Positions 1 to 7,370 are shown, numbered from the stretch's first letter. The stretch: 21,122 bases of DNA from Perlabentimonas sp046542995 (GCA_046542995.1 JBKHAH010000057.1:1-21122); one strand, 5' to 3'. The notes: generated from the letters alone by a model not told the origin. A program made the numbers and translations.

Positions 1-41
1 ATTTACAATGGCTAACTTTACAGCAATTTAAAACCAGATGA
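1..41 (+). CDS. Possible 3' end of an upstream gene, cut by window edge
   Basis: The third reading frame is open from the window edge to a TGA at 39-41, ending in the residues LTLQQFKTR. This TGA overlaps the methyltransferase ATG as ATGA (38-41), the usual layout of translationally coupled genes. A second frame is also open, to a TAA at 29-31, so the choice of frame rests only on the overlap. If real, this would be the operon partner of the methyltransferase. Its product cannot be told from a dozen residues. Confidence 0.35.
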   Translation, partial: LQWLTLQQFKTR

Positions 42-1204
42 GCAAGTTTAAGTTTATTGATCTTTTTGCAGGCATTGGAGGGTTCCATTTAGCCATGCAG
101 AATTTAGGAGGGGAATGTGTGTTTGCCTCGGAAATTGACATGCACGCCATTGAGACCTACCGGGCTAATTTTAGTATCGATTGCGCTTTTGATATAACCC
201 AAACATCAGAAAAAAACATTCCTAAGCACGATGTGCTTTGTGCCGGATTTCCCTGCCAAGCTTTCTCTAAAGCGGGTAAGCAAAGTGGTTTTGAGGATAC
301 TCGAGGAACGCTCTTTTTTGATATTCTAAGGATTTTAAAGTACCATAGGCCAAAGTATATTCTTTTGGAGAATGTAAGAAATCTGGTTTCGCACGATAAT
401 GGCAAAACCTGGGCGGTTATTCATAATAATCTGGTTGATTTGGGGTATCTGGTACCTGAGAAACCAATTATCATTAGCCCTCATCAAATTGGAGTACCTC
501 AACTTCGCGACAGGGTTTTTATTCCGGGCGTTCTGAGCAACCTGTCGGGCGAAGCTAGCTTGCTTTTTGATATCCCAAACACAAAAAGAAACCACACGGA
601 CGCAAAGGTTGCATTGAACGGGGAATCTGGTGACGATTTAAAAATATCCGATTACGAAGAGTTTGTGCTAAGTGCTTGGGACGATTTCATGAAAGGAATT
701 AAACGGAAGGTTATTGGTTTCCCAATATGGGTCAGGGAGTTCAATAGTAATAAAAGTATCAGCAGTTTACCCAAATGGAAGCAGGAGATTATTCTAAAAA
801 ACAGGGTGTTATACCAAGAAAATAAGGAGCATATTGATGGTTGGCTTCAGAGGTACAACAACTTAAATGATTTTGTTAACACCCACACCAAATTTGAATG
901 GCAGGCAGGCACCTCATTAACAAGCGTATGGGATGGAATAATACAGTTTCGCCCTTCGGGTATTAGGGTAAAAAGACCAACTGAGTTCCCTGCGTTAGTA
1001 GCTATGGTGCATATTCCTGTAATTGGATGGAAAAAACGACGCATCTCTCCCCGCGAGGCGGCAAATCTACAATGCTTCCCTGAGAACTTCAAAATTAACG
1101 CCAATAAGCAGCAGGCATACAAGCAGCTGGGCAACTCAGTTAATGTTAATGTTGTAAAGTATATTGCTCAGCAACTTTTTAAAGATGAGTACGCTGTAAG
1201 ATGA
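38..1204 (+). CDS. DNA (cytosine-5)-methyltransferase
   Basis: This 388-residue protein transfers a methyl group from S-adenosylmethionine to C5 of cytosine in a specific DNA site. The conserved motifs appear in order: motif I FIDLFAGIGGF (6-16) for cofactor binding; motif IV GFPCQAFSKAG (70-80) with catalytic Cys73; motif VI ENV (111-113); motif VIII QLRDR (155-159); motif IX RRISPREAANLQCFPENF (334-351); motif X YKQLGNSVNVNVV (361-373). The region around 165-325 is the target-recognition domain, so the recognised site cannot be predicted. Length and domain order are complete and all catalytic residues are present. The ATG lies in an ATGA overlap with a possible upstream gene. No restriction endonuclease is seen downstream, where the next gene is convergent, so any nuclease partner would lie left of the window; otherwise this is an orphan methyltransferase. 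Confidence 0.95.
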   Translation: MSKFKFIDLFAGIGGFHLAMQNLGGECVFASEIDMHAIETYRANFSIDCAFDITQTSEKNIPKHDVLCAGFPCQAFSKAGKQSGFEDTRGTLFFDILRILKYHRPKYILLENVRNLVSHDNGKTWAVIHNNLVDLGYLVPEKPIIISPHQIGVPQLRDRVFIPGVLSNLSGEASLLFDIPNTKRNHTDAKVALNGESGDDLKISDYEEFVLSAWDDFMKGIKRKVIGFPIWVREFNSNKSISSLPKWKQEIILKNRVLYQENKEHIDGWLQRYNNLNDFVNTHTKFEWQAGTSLTSVWDGIIQFRPSGIRVKRPTEFPALVAMVHIPVIGWKKRRISPREAANLQCFPENFKINANKQQAYKQLGNSVNVNVVKYIAQQLFKDEYAVR

Positions 1205-1218
1205 TAATAAACTGGTGG

Positions 1219-1863
1219 TTACCTTTTAACTGCGTTATAATTTTCAGGTATTTTAAAAACATTACCATTAAGTACCTGCTCATTAATCGCAACAACGGCA
1301 ACTCTTAGCTTTTCTCTTCGCAGTAGTGTCCTCTCCTCAGTAAGCATAGGGAAAAAACCCTCCCTACCTGGAATGGCATCAAAGGCAGAAAAACTAAATT
1401 CCGTTCTATTTAGCAGCTTAAGAAGTTTTTCAAAAAAATCAAAACGCTCCTCAAAAACCCAGTAAGCAATCTCCGTATTTCGCTTAACATCCTTAACACG
1501 CCACTGGTAGCAGATAACACCATTAATCTCCTTGTGATTTTCTGTTTTATTAATTTCTAATTCATTTGAACCATCAACTATCCTTGGTGAAACGGGAACA
1601 TGGGCAAATAGCTTCTTGCTGTGCGATAAGGCAACAACCTCCTCCTTTTCAATATCAACAATCTGGCTACTAACAAGCTCCTTTCTGCTATCATGCTCAT
1701 CAACCCTTACCATGTGATCCTTAACATTTATCTCTATGTAAGTAGTATCGTAAATGGTTTCACGAACAACTCGAATCTCCCCCTCAAAGCTTCCAAGATC
1801 AGCCTTTAAGGTAATGTGAAAAGAAAAACAAAGTGTTATGAATATTATGCTACTACGAATCAT
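1219..1863 (-). CDS. Secreted DUF4412-like protein, function unknown
   Basis: This protein has about 214 residues. I place the start at the ATG complementary to 1861-1863, because it opens directly into a signal peptide (MIRSSIIFITLCFSFHITLKA). Longer in-frame starts up to 1962 would run through the divergent yraN start. The mature part begins with FEGEIRV and continues with short beta-strand-like segments (YIEINVKDHMVRVDEHD; QIVDIEKEEVVALSHSKKLF). This resembles the periplasmic DUF4412 family of Bacteroidota, in which a peptide reporting a protein's state is followed by a strand describing stored values. That assignment is from memory of the pattern and is tentative. It converges on the methyltransferase (14 nt between stops) and diverges from yraN. 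No function is known. Confidence 0.75.
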   Translation of the reverse strand: MIRSSIIFITLCFSFHITLKADLGSFEGEIRVVRETIYDTTYIEINVKDHMVRVDEHDSRKELVSSQIVDIEKEEVVALSHSKKLFAHVPVSPRIVDGSNELEINKTENHKEINGVICYQWRVKDVKRNTEIAYWVFEERFDFFEKLLKLLNRTEFSFSAFDAIPGREGFFPMLTEERTLLRREKLRVAVVAINEQVLNGNVFKIPENYNAVKR

Positions 1864-1901
1864 GAAATATCGTGCGTTATATAATGTTTTTACGTATATT
1901 G

Positions 1902-1909
1902 CAAATAAA
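1902..1909 (-). promoter_or_regulatory. Possible -7 box for the DUF4412-like gene
   Basis: On the minus strand this reads TTTATTTG, seven of the eight positions of TAnnTTTG. It would put the transcript start about 30 nt before the gene's ATG. A TATATTG on the plus strand at 1895-1901 directly abuts it and might serve yraN. Neither is an exact match. Confidence 0.3.
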
Positions 1910-1929
1910 CTTATTTGTTTCATTATCTC

Positions 1930-2310
1930 ATGAAAAAAACCGATGATTTGCCTCACCACCACAAACTGGGGAAAGAGGGAGAAATGTACGCTCTTGGCTA
2001 TGTTCTAGATAGGGGCTACAAAGTTTTGCACACTAACTGGCGTTCAGGAAATAAAGAGATTGATATTATAACACAAAAGGAAGATATGCTGGTTGTGTTT
2101 GAAGTGAAAACCCGCTTTAGCAACTACTGGGAGGAACCTAAGGATGCTGTTCGGCTCCGTAAACAGAAGAATATAATTGAGGCTGCCGACGCTTATGTTG
2201 AAAAGTATGATGTCGATCTTGAAGTTCAGTTTGACATTATTAGCCTAACCTATAATGGCAGGGACTTTGAGTTAGAACATATCCCGGATGCTTTTTACCC
2301 AACACTCTAA
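1930..2310 (+). CDS. yraN: YraN family protein (UPF0102), nuclease-like fold
   Basis: This 126-residue protein has the full UPF0102 pattern: an early Glu in GKEGEMYALGYV, NWRSGNKEIDII with the conserved Asp, then FEVKTR (E-x-K). Together these form a PD-(D/E)XK-like active site. The family is widespread and resembles Holliday-junction resolvases and restriction endonucleases, but its cellular role is not settled. The start is taken at the ATG at 1930, giving MKKTDDLPHHHKLGKEG. An earlier in-frame TTG at 1915 would add five poorly supported residues. The gene runs 3 nt ahead of the YjbR-like gene, so the two are very likely co-transcribed. Confidence 0.9.
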   Translation: MKKTDDLPHHHKLGKEGEMYALGYVLDRGYKVLHTNWRSGNKEIDIITQKEDMLVVFEVKTRFSNYWEEPKDAVRLRKQKNIIEAADAYVEKYDVDLEVQFDIISLTYNGRDFELEHIPDAFYPTL

Positions 2311-2313
2311 ACT

Positions 2314-2661
2314 ATGAATATTGAAGAGTTAAGAGACTATTGTCTCTCCCTAAAAGGATCAACCGAAAGCTTCCCATTTGATGAGGTTACTTTGGTTTTT
2401 AAAGTTGCTGATAAAATGTTCCTTCTAACCAATCTGGACGGACCATTAAGCATCAACATTAAGTGTAACCCTGAGACTGCAATTCAGCTTAGGGAACAAT
2501 ATAGTTCAGTTACCCCAGGCTTCCACATGAATAAAAAGCACTGGAATACGGTAATGCTTGATGGCACAATTCCAACTCCAACAATTAAAGAATGGATACA
2601 CCAATCATACTTGCTGGTTATAAGTAATTTACCTAAGCAGAAGCAAAAGGACTTAATTTAA
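2314..2661 (+). CDS. MmcQ/YjbR family protein
   Basis: This 115-residue protein matches the YjbR/MmcQ pattern along its whole length: an N-terminal helix (NIEELRDYCLSLKGSTESFPF), a strand hairpin describing V-A-D-K-M-F, NIKCNPE, then TPGFHMNKKHWNTVML and a C-terminal helix with IKEWIHQSYLLV. The family has a CyaY-like (frataxin-like) DNA-binding fold, but targets and function are not established. It begins 3 nt after yraN and ends about 14 nt before a promoter-like box for the next gene, so it probably closes a two-gene operon. Confidence 0.9.
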   Translation: MNIEELRDYCLSLKGSTESFPFDEVTLVFKVADKMFLLTNLDGPLSINIKCNPETAIQLREQYSSVTPGFHMNKKHWNTVMLDGTIPTPTIKEWIHQSYLLVISNLPKQKQKDLI

Positions 2662-2674
2662 ACAATAAATTTTC

Positions 2675-2682
2675 TATTTTTG
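2675..2682 (+). promoter_or_regulatory. Promoter -7 box (TATTTTTG)
   Basis: This is an exact match to the Bacteroidota -7 consensus TAnnTTTG, 57 nt before the next ATG in an AT-rich leader with no Shine-Dalgarno sequence. I see no clear TTTG or TTG -33 element at the usual distance. Confidence 0.6.
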
Positions 2683-2739
2683 GTACGAGAGTTGATATAA
2701 TCTAATTAGAAAATAAAACAAAACAAAAATTCTACCAAT

Positions 2740-3576
2740 ATGAAATCACTAAAAGTTACTTTTGCCATTCTGCTGTTCATAGGCTTTACTGCCAGCGCAC
2801 AGGATATGTATCATGTTACTCGCGTAAGCGGTGAGTTAACAAACTTAAGTACAGGAAAAATAGTAGAGGCTGGCGATGCGCTTAGCCCCGACGATCTTAT
2901 ACTTTTCGAGAGCATGGAGTCGTATGCTATTGCAATAGGCAGTTCCATGGGGCGGTTCCAGATAAAAATTCAGGATCACCACATTGATGACCAGAAGCAA
3001 AGGTTAGCACTAACAACAAAGGAGGCTGCCTCGCCAACAAAAATGAGAAACCTGATGCTTGCCCGTTTCGACCCAAACCAAACAGAAGTTTCTGACCTAC
3101 GTCAGTATTTTGGCAACGACAAATTCTCAATTATTGGCGACACGGTGAACGTGCCACTTGATCAGCAAAACTACCCATTGACCGATGATAAGTTTATTGT
3201 ATTTTACTACAAAGTTGACAACAACCCAGTATCAAAGAAAATTGGTCATCAGCAGCAAACGCTGGTTCTTGATAGGGATGCACTAGTTAAAAGCAGCGTT
3301 GGTTATATTAATGGTAATGAGATAACAGACTTAGCCGTTTACGAATACGAAATGTCATCGCGAAGTGGGAATGAGATAACCCGCTTCACTTTGGTTTTTG
3401 TTGATAAGGATGAGCTGGTTAACGAGTTTCATACTATAATCCCAATCCTTAAACGCCAGGGCATGTCCGATGACGACATTAAGAAGTACCTTATTGAATA
3501 CTACTACGATTTTTATGGAGCAACCGACTCCAAAACCATAGATAGTTTTGCCGAACAGATTGTTAAAAATTTTTAG
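2740..3576 (+). CDS. Secreted protein of unknown function
   Basis: This 278-residue protein starts with a typical signal peptide (MKSLKVTFAILLFIGFTASA, then Q), so the mature protein is exported. Near the N-terminus VTRVSGELTNLSTGKIV is followed by GDALSPDDLILFES and YAIAIGSSMGRFQI. This resembles the small beta domain of FecR-like or surface regulatory proteins that register a property stored in a periplasmic unit, but the match is too weak to name. The C-terminal part looks alpha/beta and ends in acidic, tyrosine-rich helices (DDDIKKYLIEYYYDFYGA). It has its own promoter box and a terminator 22 nt after the stop, so it is probably monocistronic. I do not recognise a characterised family. 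Confidence 0.85.
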   Translation: MKSLKVTFAILLFIGFTASAQDMYHVTRVSGELTNLSTGKIVEAGDALSPDDLILFESMESYAIAIGSSMGRFQIKIQDHHIDDQKQRLALTTKEAASPTKMRNLMLARFDPNQTEVSDLRQYFGNDKFSIIGDTVNVPLDQQNYPLTDDKFIVFYYKVDNNPVSKKIGHQQQTLVLDRDALVKSSVGYINGNEITDLAVYEYEMSSRSGNEITRFTLVFVDKDELVNEFHTIIPILKRQGMSDDDIKKYLIEYYYDFYGATDSKTIDSFAEQIVKNF

Positions 3577-3598
3577 TAAAAGTCCTTCTTCCAAAATA

Positions 3599-3626
3599 AG
3601 CTCCGATATACACGGGGCTTTTTTTT
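3599..3626 (+). terminator. Intrinsic terminator
   Basis: AGCTCCG and CGGGGCT pair over 7 bp (one G-U) around a 7-nt loop, followed by a run of eight T. It ends the transcript of the secreted protein and separates it from the MscS gene. Confidence 0.85.
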
Positions 3627-3658
3627 ATTGACTTTATAATGCAACCCAATTTTTAGCT

Positions 3659-3666
3659 TAATTTTG
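3659..3666 (+). promoter_or_regulatory. Promoter -7 box (TAATTTTG)
   Basis: This is an exact TAnnTTTG match between the terminator and the MscS start codon. It would leave a leader of only about 12 nt before the ATG at 3685. No -33 element is clear. Confidence 0.55.
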
Positions 3667-3684
3667 AATAAAAATTATAGCTAA

Positions 3685-4755
3685 ATGCTTAATCTATTAT
3701 TTGAAAAACATATTGAAAGTGTTGTTCTATCCTCCCTGCTAATACTGGCTGGTGTTTTTGCTCTTTTTTTTGCCCTAAAAATTATTAAGAGCAAGGTTAA
3801 GCATTATAAAGATAAGTCGCTTCAAATAAAGCTGACCGTTAAGGCAGCTACCCCAATACTATTCCTTTTATTAATATTATTAGCAAAGCTAAATATTCAC
3901 CACTTAATTGAAAGCAAAGATTTACTTGCTGCATTTAACCATGCACTAACAATATTAACAATTATAGTAGGTTCATGGCTACTAATTAATGCAATCCGAA
4001 TAACACGAAAAATAATCTTGCACAGATACGATCTTTCAAATAAAAACAACCTGATTGCAAGAAAAATGCATACCCAACTTAAAATAATTGAGCGGATAAT
4101 CACTTTTACCATAGTATTCGTAGCATTAGCAGCAGTACTAATGACTTTTGACTCCATAAAGCGTATCGGCATAAGCCTTTTCGCTTCTGCCGGTATCGCA
4201 GGACTTATACTTGGGCTGGCAGCCCAAAAGGTTATTGGCTCTGTGCTGGCAGGAATTCAGCTGGCAATTACTCAACCCATTAGAATTGATGATGTTGTGA
4301 TAGTAGAAAACGAATGGGGTTGGATAGAAGAAATCACCCTAACCTATGTTGTTGTGAGGCTCTGGGATAAAAGAAGACTCGTTGTGCCCAGTACATACTT
4401 TATTGAGCAACCCTTTCAAAACTGGACACGCACATCATCCGACATTCTTGGAAGCGTATTTATATACACCGACTACACCATACCAGTTGATAACCTCAGG
4501 GGTGAGTTTAACAAGCTACTGAAAGATAACAAGCTTTGGGATGGGAAAGTAGCAAATGTGCAAGTTACCAACGCTACCAACCAATCGTTAGAGATCCGTT
4601 TTCTAATGAGCGCAACCGATTCCCCTTCACTATGGGATCTCCGTACGTATGTTAGAGAGAAAATGGTTGAGTATTTACAACGTGAACATAAAAATAAGCT
4701 CCCTATTTCAAGATTGCATGTTAATCAGGAAGATAACACCAAGCCAGATAGATAA
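3685..4755 (+). CDS. MscS-type small-conductance mechanosensitive channel
   Basis: This 356-residue inner-membrane channel opens under membrane tension and releases solutes after hypo-osmotic shock. It has four hydrophobic segments (about 12-34, 53-70, 84-103, 134-154). The pore helix follows (164-196), with the MscS signature of alternating Gly/Ala: ASAGIAGLILGLAAQKVIGS. The cytoplasmic beta domain follows with PIRIDDVVIVENEWGWIEEI (198-217), VRLWDKRRLVVPSTYF (224-239) and PFQNWTR, then an alpha/beta end domain (about 250-345). The C-terminus is charged. It has two more membrane helices than the E. coli MscS core, so it belongs to the medium-length group of the family. No Ca2+- or nucleotide-binding domain is attached. 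Confidence 0.93.
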   Translation: MLNLLFEKHIESVVLSSLLILAGVFALFFALKIIKSKVKHYKDKSLQIKLTVKAATPILFLLLILLAKLNIHHLIESKDLLAAFNHALTILTIIVGSWLLINAIRITRKIILHRYDLSNKNNLIARKMHTQLKIIERIITFTIVFVALAAVLMTFDSIKRIGISLFASAGIAGLILGLAAQKVIGSVLAGIQLAITQPIRIDDVVIVENEWGWIEEITLTYVVVRLWDKRRLVVPSTYFIEQPFQNWTRTSSDILGSVFIYTDYTIPVDNLRGEFNKLLKDNKLWDGKVANVQVTNATNQSLEIRFLMSATDSPSLWDLRTYVREKMVEYLQREHKNKLPISRLHVNQEDNTKPDR

Positions 4756-4762
4756 TTTTTAA

Positions 4763-4770
4763 TATCTTTG
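4763..4770 (+). promoter_or_regulatory. Promoter -7 box (TATCTTTG)
   Basis: This is an exact TAnnTTTG match 7 nt after the MscS stop codon. It predicts a leader of about 50 nt before the ATG at 4828. No terminator lies between, so read-through from MscS is also possible. Confidence 0.55.
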
Positions 4771-4827
4771 TTTTAATTAAATATAGAACTTATTAACAGC
4801 ATTGTCTATACAAGTAGCTGAATAACG

Positions 4828-5664
4828 ATGCGAAAAAGAATCCTTCTGTTAGCAATATCCCTTGCATTTGTCACTCTGGCATCGGGACAACCAATGGTAA
4901 GCCATTTTCTTGAAAACCCTTCTGATAAAAGCAAAGGGCGCCCATTTAAACGTATTGAAGAGGTATCTGAAATAATAATAAAGGGGGTATATGCAGTACC
5001 CCACAGAGTGGTAAAAGAGTTCAACTCACATGGTAATATCTTATCAAAGATATCATACAATAGTGCAGGTGGAGTATCAAACGAAACCCGTTGGGAGTAT
5101 GTTGATGGGGTAAGGCTAAAACGTAAGGAGTCTCGATTTTTTGCCAACATGCTAGGGTGGATATCGGAAGAAGTTATTATTGACTGGGACGAAGAGACTA
5201 TGCAACCACAAAAGGTTCGGGTTGTTAAAAACGGCAAACCCTGGCGCACTGCATTTATCAGCCTAGATACCTTAGGGAAAGTAGAGGGAGCAAAAGTGAT
5301 TGATAGCCAGGGAGGACGCATCTTTAACGAGAATTTCATCTACTTAGAATCATCAAACATGATAAAAGTGATGGTTCACAGAGCCAATGGAATTTTTTAT
5401 GGCTCCTGGTCATATCCAATTGACCCCTTGAAAGAATTTGAGTTTGAATCGGTTTCGCGACAGTACTATCCAAATGGAGAGGTGAAAATTGAAACCCTTA
5501 GCAATGCAGCTAAGGGCGACCAAGCTTATTATTACGAGTACGAATACGATAATCAGGGCAATTGGATAGAAAAATCAACATATCAGGTAAAAATTGGCAG
5601 AAAAAACAAGCTACGCAGAAAAAGATTGGAGCACAAGGTAACCCGAATAATTACTTACCAGTAA
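4828..5664 (+). CDS. Secreted protein of unknown function, YD-repeat-like strands
   Basis: This 278-residue protein has an N-terminal signal peptide (MRKRILLLAISLAFVTLASG). The mature part is built of beta strands with turns such as VKEFNSHGNILSKISYNSAG and QYYPNGEVKIETL. Near the end comes YYYEYEYDNQGNWIEKSTY, a form common in exported Bacteroidota proteins that resemble single RHS/YD or MORN-like repeats. The C-terminus is strongly basic (GRKNKLRRKRLEHKV) before a final strand. No catalytic motif is visible. It converges on mutY with 42 nt between stops and no terminator hairpin seen. Function unknown. Confidence 0.85.
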   Translation: MRKRILLLAISLAFVTLASGQPMVSHFLENPSDKSKGRPFKRIEEVSEIIIKGVYAVPHRVVKEFNSHGNILSKISYNSAGGVSNETRWEYVDGVRLKRKESRFFANMLGWISEEVIIDWDEETMQPQKVRVVKNGKPWRTAFISLDTLGKVEGAKVIDSQGGRIFNENFIYLESSNMIKVMVHRANGIFYGSWSYPIDPLKEFEFESVSRQYYPNGEVKIETLSNAAKGDQAYYYEYEYDNQGNWIEKSTYQVKIGRKNKLRRKRLEHKVTRIITYQ

Positions 5665-5706
5665 ATCGCATATCCGAACTTTGAAAATTAAAACCAGCAC
5701 CATTTT

Positions 5707-6780
5707 CTATTCCTTTCGGAAGTACTTAGCAGCAGGTTCGGCTGCCAAAAAGTTATCAATAAGTTTAGGTGTTGAGTAATTTGATATGCTCCTATTTTCC
5801 ACACACTTGTAACCGCTCTTTAGCTTTGCTGAAACCTTGCTAATTTCTACAATAACATACTGCGATAAAATTGTTTGATGACTTAACTGATGCTTTACAG
5901 GTGAAGAGAAGTATGTGATTCTTGCATCACAACCCTTAAACAGTTGTTGCCAATCTTCCAATTGCCTTAACTCTTCAGGCAAAGGTAACTTATCAGACTC
6001 AATCAACGGGAACTCATATAAAGAGTGCCAAATATCTTTCTCATTACGTTTATGAATAAAGGTATACTCTTTGAACCTAATCAGCAAATAGGTAAAAAAC
6101 CTATTTTTGGGCACAATCCTTTTTGCCTTTACTGGCAAGCTGGCTATCATATTGTTTCTAAAAGCATAGCAATACGATATAAACGGGCAAGCAGAGCAAC
6201 TAGGGCTTTGAGGCACACATTGCAAGGCTCCAAAATCAAGTAGAGCCTGATTAAAACTCCCAGGTGATTTTTTATCCATCAAATCATTAACCAAAGAAAA
6301 AAACTCTCGCCTTCCACTTGCTGTATAAGGTGAAGCGAAGAGTCCAAAAACCCTTGCTATTATCCTGTAAACATTCCCATCAATAGCAGGCACAGGCATA
6401 TTAAAAGCAAACGAAGCAATAGCTCCCGCAGAATATGGACCAATGCCCCTGATTTTCAAGAGTTCATCGTACGATTCGGGCAATTTCCCATCATACTTTT
6501 CCATAATAAGTTTGGATGCAGCATGAAGATTTCTTGCCCGGGTATAATACCCTAATCCCTGCCAAACCTTAAGCACCTCATCCTCCTTAGCACCAGCCAA
6601 TGCTTTAACCGTTGGAAAACTCTCAATAAACCTATAGTAGTACCCAATACCCTGCACTACCCTTGTTTGCTGGAGGATAACTTCAGATATCCAAATAAAG
6701 TAAGGATTTGAAGTCTCACGCCAGGGCAGCTCCCGCTTATTGTCCCTGTACCATGCCGCTAAAATATTTTTAAAATCCAT
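5707..6780 (-). CDS. mutY: A/G-specific adenine DNA glycosylase MutY
   Basis: This 357-residue base-excision repair enzyme removes adenine mispaired with 8-oxoguanine. The HhH-GPD domain carries the catalytic Glu33 in SEVILQQTRV, the helix-hairpin-helix KIRGIGPYSAGAIASFAF (109-126) and catalytic Asp134 in PAIDGNVYR. Four cysteines (C188, C195, C198, C204; spacing C-x6-C-x2-C-x5-C) hold the [4Fe-4S] cluster. The C-terminal third is the NUDIX-like domain that recognises 8-oxoG, including HQLSHQTI. I chose the ATG at 6778-6780, because MDFKNILAAWYRDNKRELPW fits the family. The in-frame start at 6813 lies inside the -7 box and adds 11 atypical residues. It is divergent from the HU gene. Confidence 0.95.
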   Translation of the reverse strand: MDFKNILAAWYRDNKRELPWRETSNPYFIWISEVILQQTRVVQGIGYYYRFIESFPTVKALAGAKEDEVLKVWQGLGYYTRARNLHAASKLIMEKYDGKLPESYDELLKIRGIGPYSAGAIASFAFNMPVPAIDGNVYRIIARVFGLFASPYTASGRREFFSLVNDLMDKKSPGSFNQALLDFGALQCVPQSPSCSACPFISYCYAFRNNMIASLPVKAKRIVPKNRFFTYLLIRFKEYTFIHKRNEKDIWHSLYEFPLIESDKLPLPEELRQLEDWQQLFKGCDARITYFSSPVKHQLSHQTILSQYVIVEISKVSAKLKSGYKCVENRSISNYSTPKLIDNFLAAEPAAKYFRKE

Positions 6781-6810
6781 TAAATCAAGTAATAATGAAA
6801 ACAATTTCGA

Positions 6811-6818
6811 CAAAAATA
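6811..6818 (-). promoter_or_regulatory. mutY promoter -7 box (TATTTTTG)
   Basis: On the minus strand this is an exact TAnnTTTG match, 30 nt before the chosen mutY ATG. It helps rule out the longer mutY start at 6813, which would lie within the box. Confidence 0.55.
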
Positions 6819-6853
6819 ATAGGAAACTTTTTTATTTATAAACATAAAAGACT

Positions 6854-6861
6854 TATATTTG
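6854..6861 (+). promoter_or_regulatory. HU gene promoter -7 box (TATATTTG)
   Basis: This is an exact TAnnTTTG match in the divergent region between mutY and the HU gene, predicting a leader of about 50 nt. An obvious TTTG at -33 is not present. Confidence 0.6.
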
Positions 6862-6917
6862 CAGTCCGATTTGAGATTTTGAACCATAATTAATTGATAA
6901 TTAAAGATTTTTTAACA

Positions 6918-7202
6918 ATGACAAAAGCAGATATCGTAAACGAGATTTCCAAGAACACTGGAATCGAAAAGGTTACTGTTCAGAAGACAGTTGAGGCCTT
7001 TATGGAGACCGTTAAGGATTCTCTAGTAAAAGAGAAAAATGTTTACCTAAGAGGATTTGGCAGTTTTATTGTGAAAAAGCGTGCGCAAAAAACCGCTCGT
7101 AATATTTCAAAGAATACCACCATTATTATTCCTGAGCACTTTATTCCTGCTTTTAAGCCTGCAAAAACTTTTGTGAACAAAGTGAAGTCTCACGTTAAGT
7201 AA
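6918..7202 (+). CDS. HU-family DNA-binding protein
   Basis: This 94-residue nucleoid protein binds and bends DNA as a dimer. MTKADIVNEISKNTGIEKV is the usual HU opening, so the ATG at 6918 is preferred over an in-frame TTG at 6894. The signature RGFGSFIVKKRAQKTARN runs into the beta-arm. The arm tip lacks the DNA-intercalating Pro of the canonical RNPxTG and reads RNISKNTTI; this is my recollection of the usual Bacteroidota HU form. IPAFKPAKTFVNKVK closes the protein. It is followed after 34 nt by the 30-residue basic protein and is probably co-transcribed with it. Confidence 0.95.
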   Translation: MTKADIVNEISKNTGIEKVTVQKTVEAFMETVKDSLVKEKNVYLRGFGSFIVKKRAQKTARNISKNTTIIIPEHFIPAFKPAKTFVNKVKSHVK

Positions 7203-7236
7203 TTCTTTTTAACAATCATTATAATACATTACAACT

Positions 7237-7329
7237 ATGCCAAGCGGAAAGAAGAGAAAGAGGCACAAGATGGCAACACACAAGCGGAAAAAACGCTTGC
7301 GCAAAAACCGTCACAAGAAGAAGAAATAG
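7237..7329 (+). CDS. 30-residue basic protein, AURKAIP1/COX24-like (probable small-subunit ribosomal protein)
   Basis: An ATG at 7237 opens 30 codons to a TAG at 7327-7329. The product has 12 Lys, 6 Arg and 3 His and no acidic residue. It opens with MPSGKKRKRHKMATHKRKK and ends in four Lys. The core KRKRHKMxxHKRKKRxRKxR is the pattern of the AURKAIP1/COX24 domain. In mitochondria this domain is ribosomal protein mS38; in some bacteria a comparable tiny basic peptide (bS22) sits in the same part of the small subunit. I infer a ribosomal role, but this is not proved by sequence alone. The gene lies 34 nt after the HU stop and is followed by a hairpin. It is easy to miss because of its length; its composition and codon structure make chance unlikely. 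Confidence 0.88.
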   Translation: MPSGKKRKRHKMATHKRKKRLRKNRHKKKK

Positions 7330-7330
7330 C

Positions 7331-7360
7331 ACTACTTACTAATGTAGGTAGTATTGTTTT
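7331..7360 (+). terminator. Possible terminator after the 30-codon gene
   Basis: ACTACTTAC and GTAGGTAGT pair over 9 bp (one G-U) around a TAAT loop, starting 2 nt after the stop codon. The following ATTGTTTT is only a weak T tract, so this may be a partial terminator or an RNA-end-stabilising hairpin. Confidence 0.5.
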
Positions 7361-7370
7361 ACCCCACATA

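Noticed and set aside
1930..2310. yraN as the restriction partner of the methyltransferase
   Set aside because: The PD-(D/E)XK-like residues fit the widespread UPF0102 family. A gene on the opposite strand lies between it and the methyltransferase, and it pairs with the YjbR-like gene instead.
4806..5339. Open frame of 177 codons on the minus strand
   Set aside because: It lies wholly antisense to the secreted protein at 4828-5664, whose plus-strand frame has a signal peptide and a good promoter. The antisense product shows no domain.
6025..6243. Open frame of 72 codons on the plus strand inside mutY
   Set aside because: It is a shadow of the conserved mutY frame, with no start-site support or recognisable domain.
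6894..6917. N-terminal extension of HU from a TTG
   Set aside because: HU proteins start at MTKADIV; the extra eight residues come from AT-rich leader sequence.
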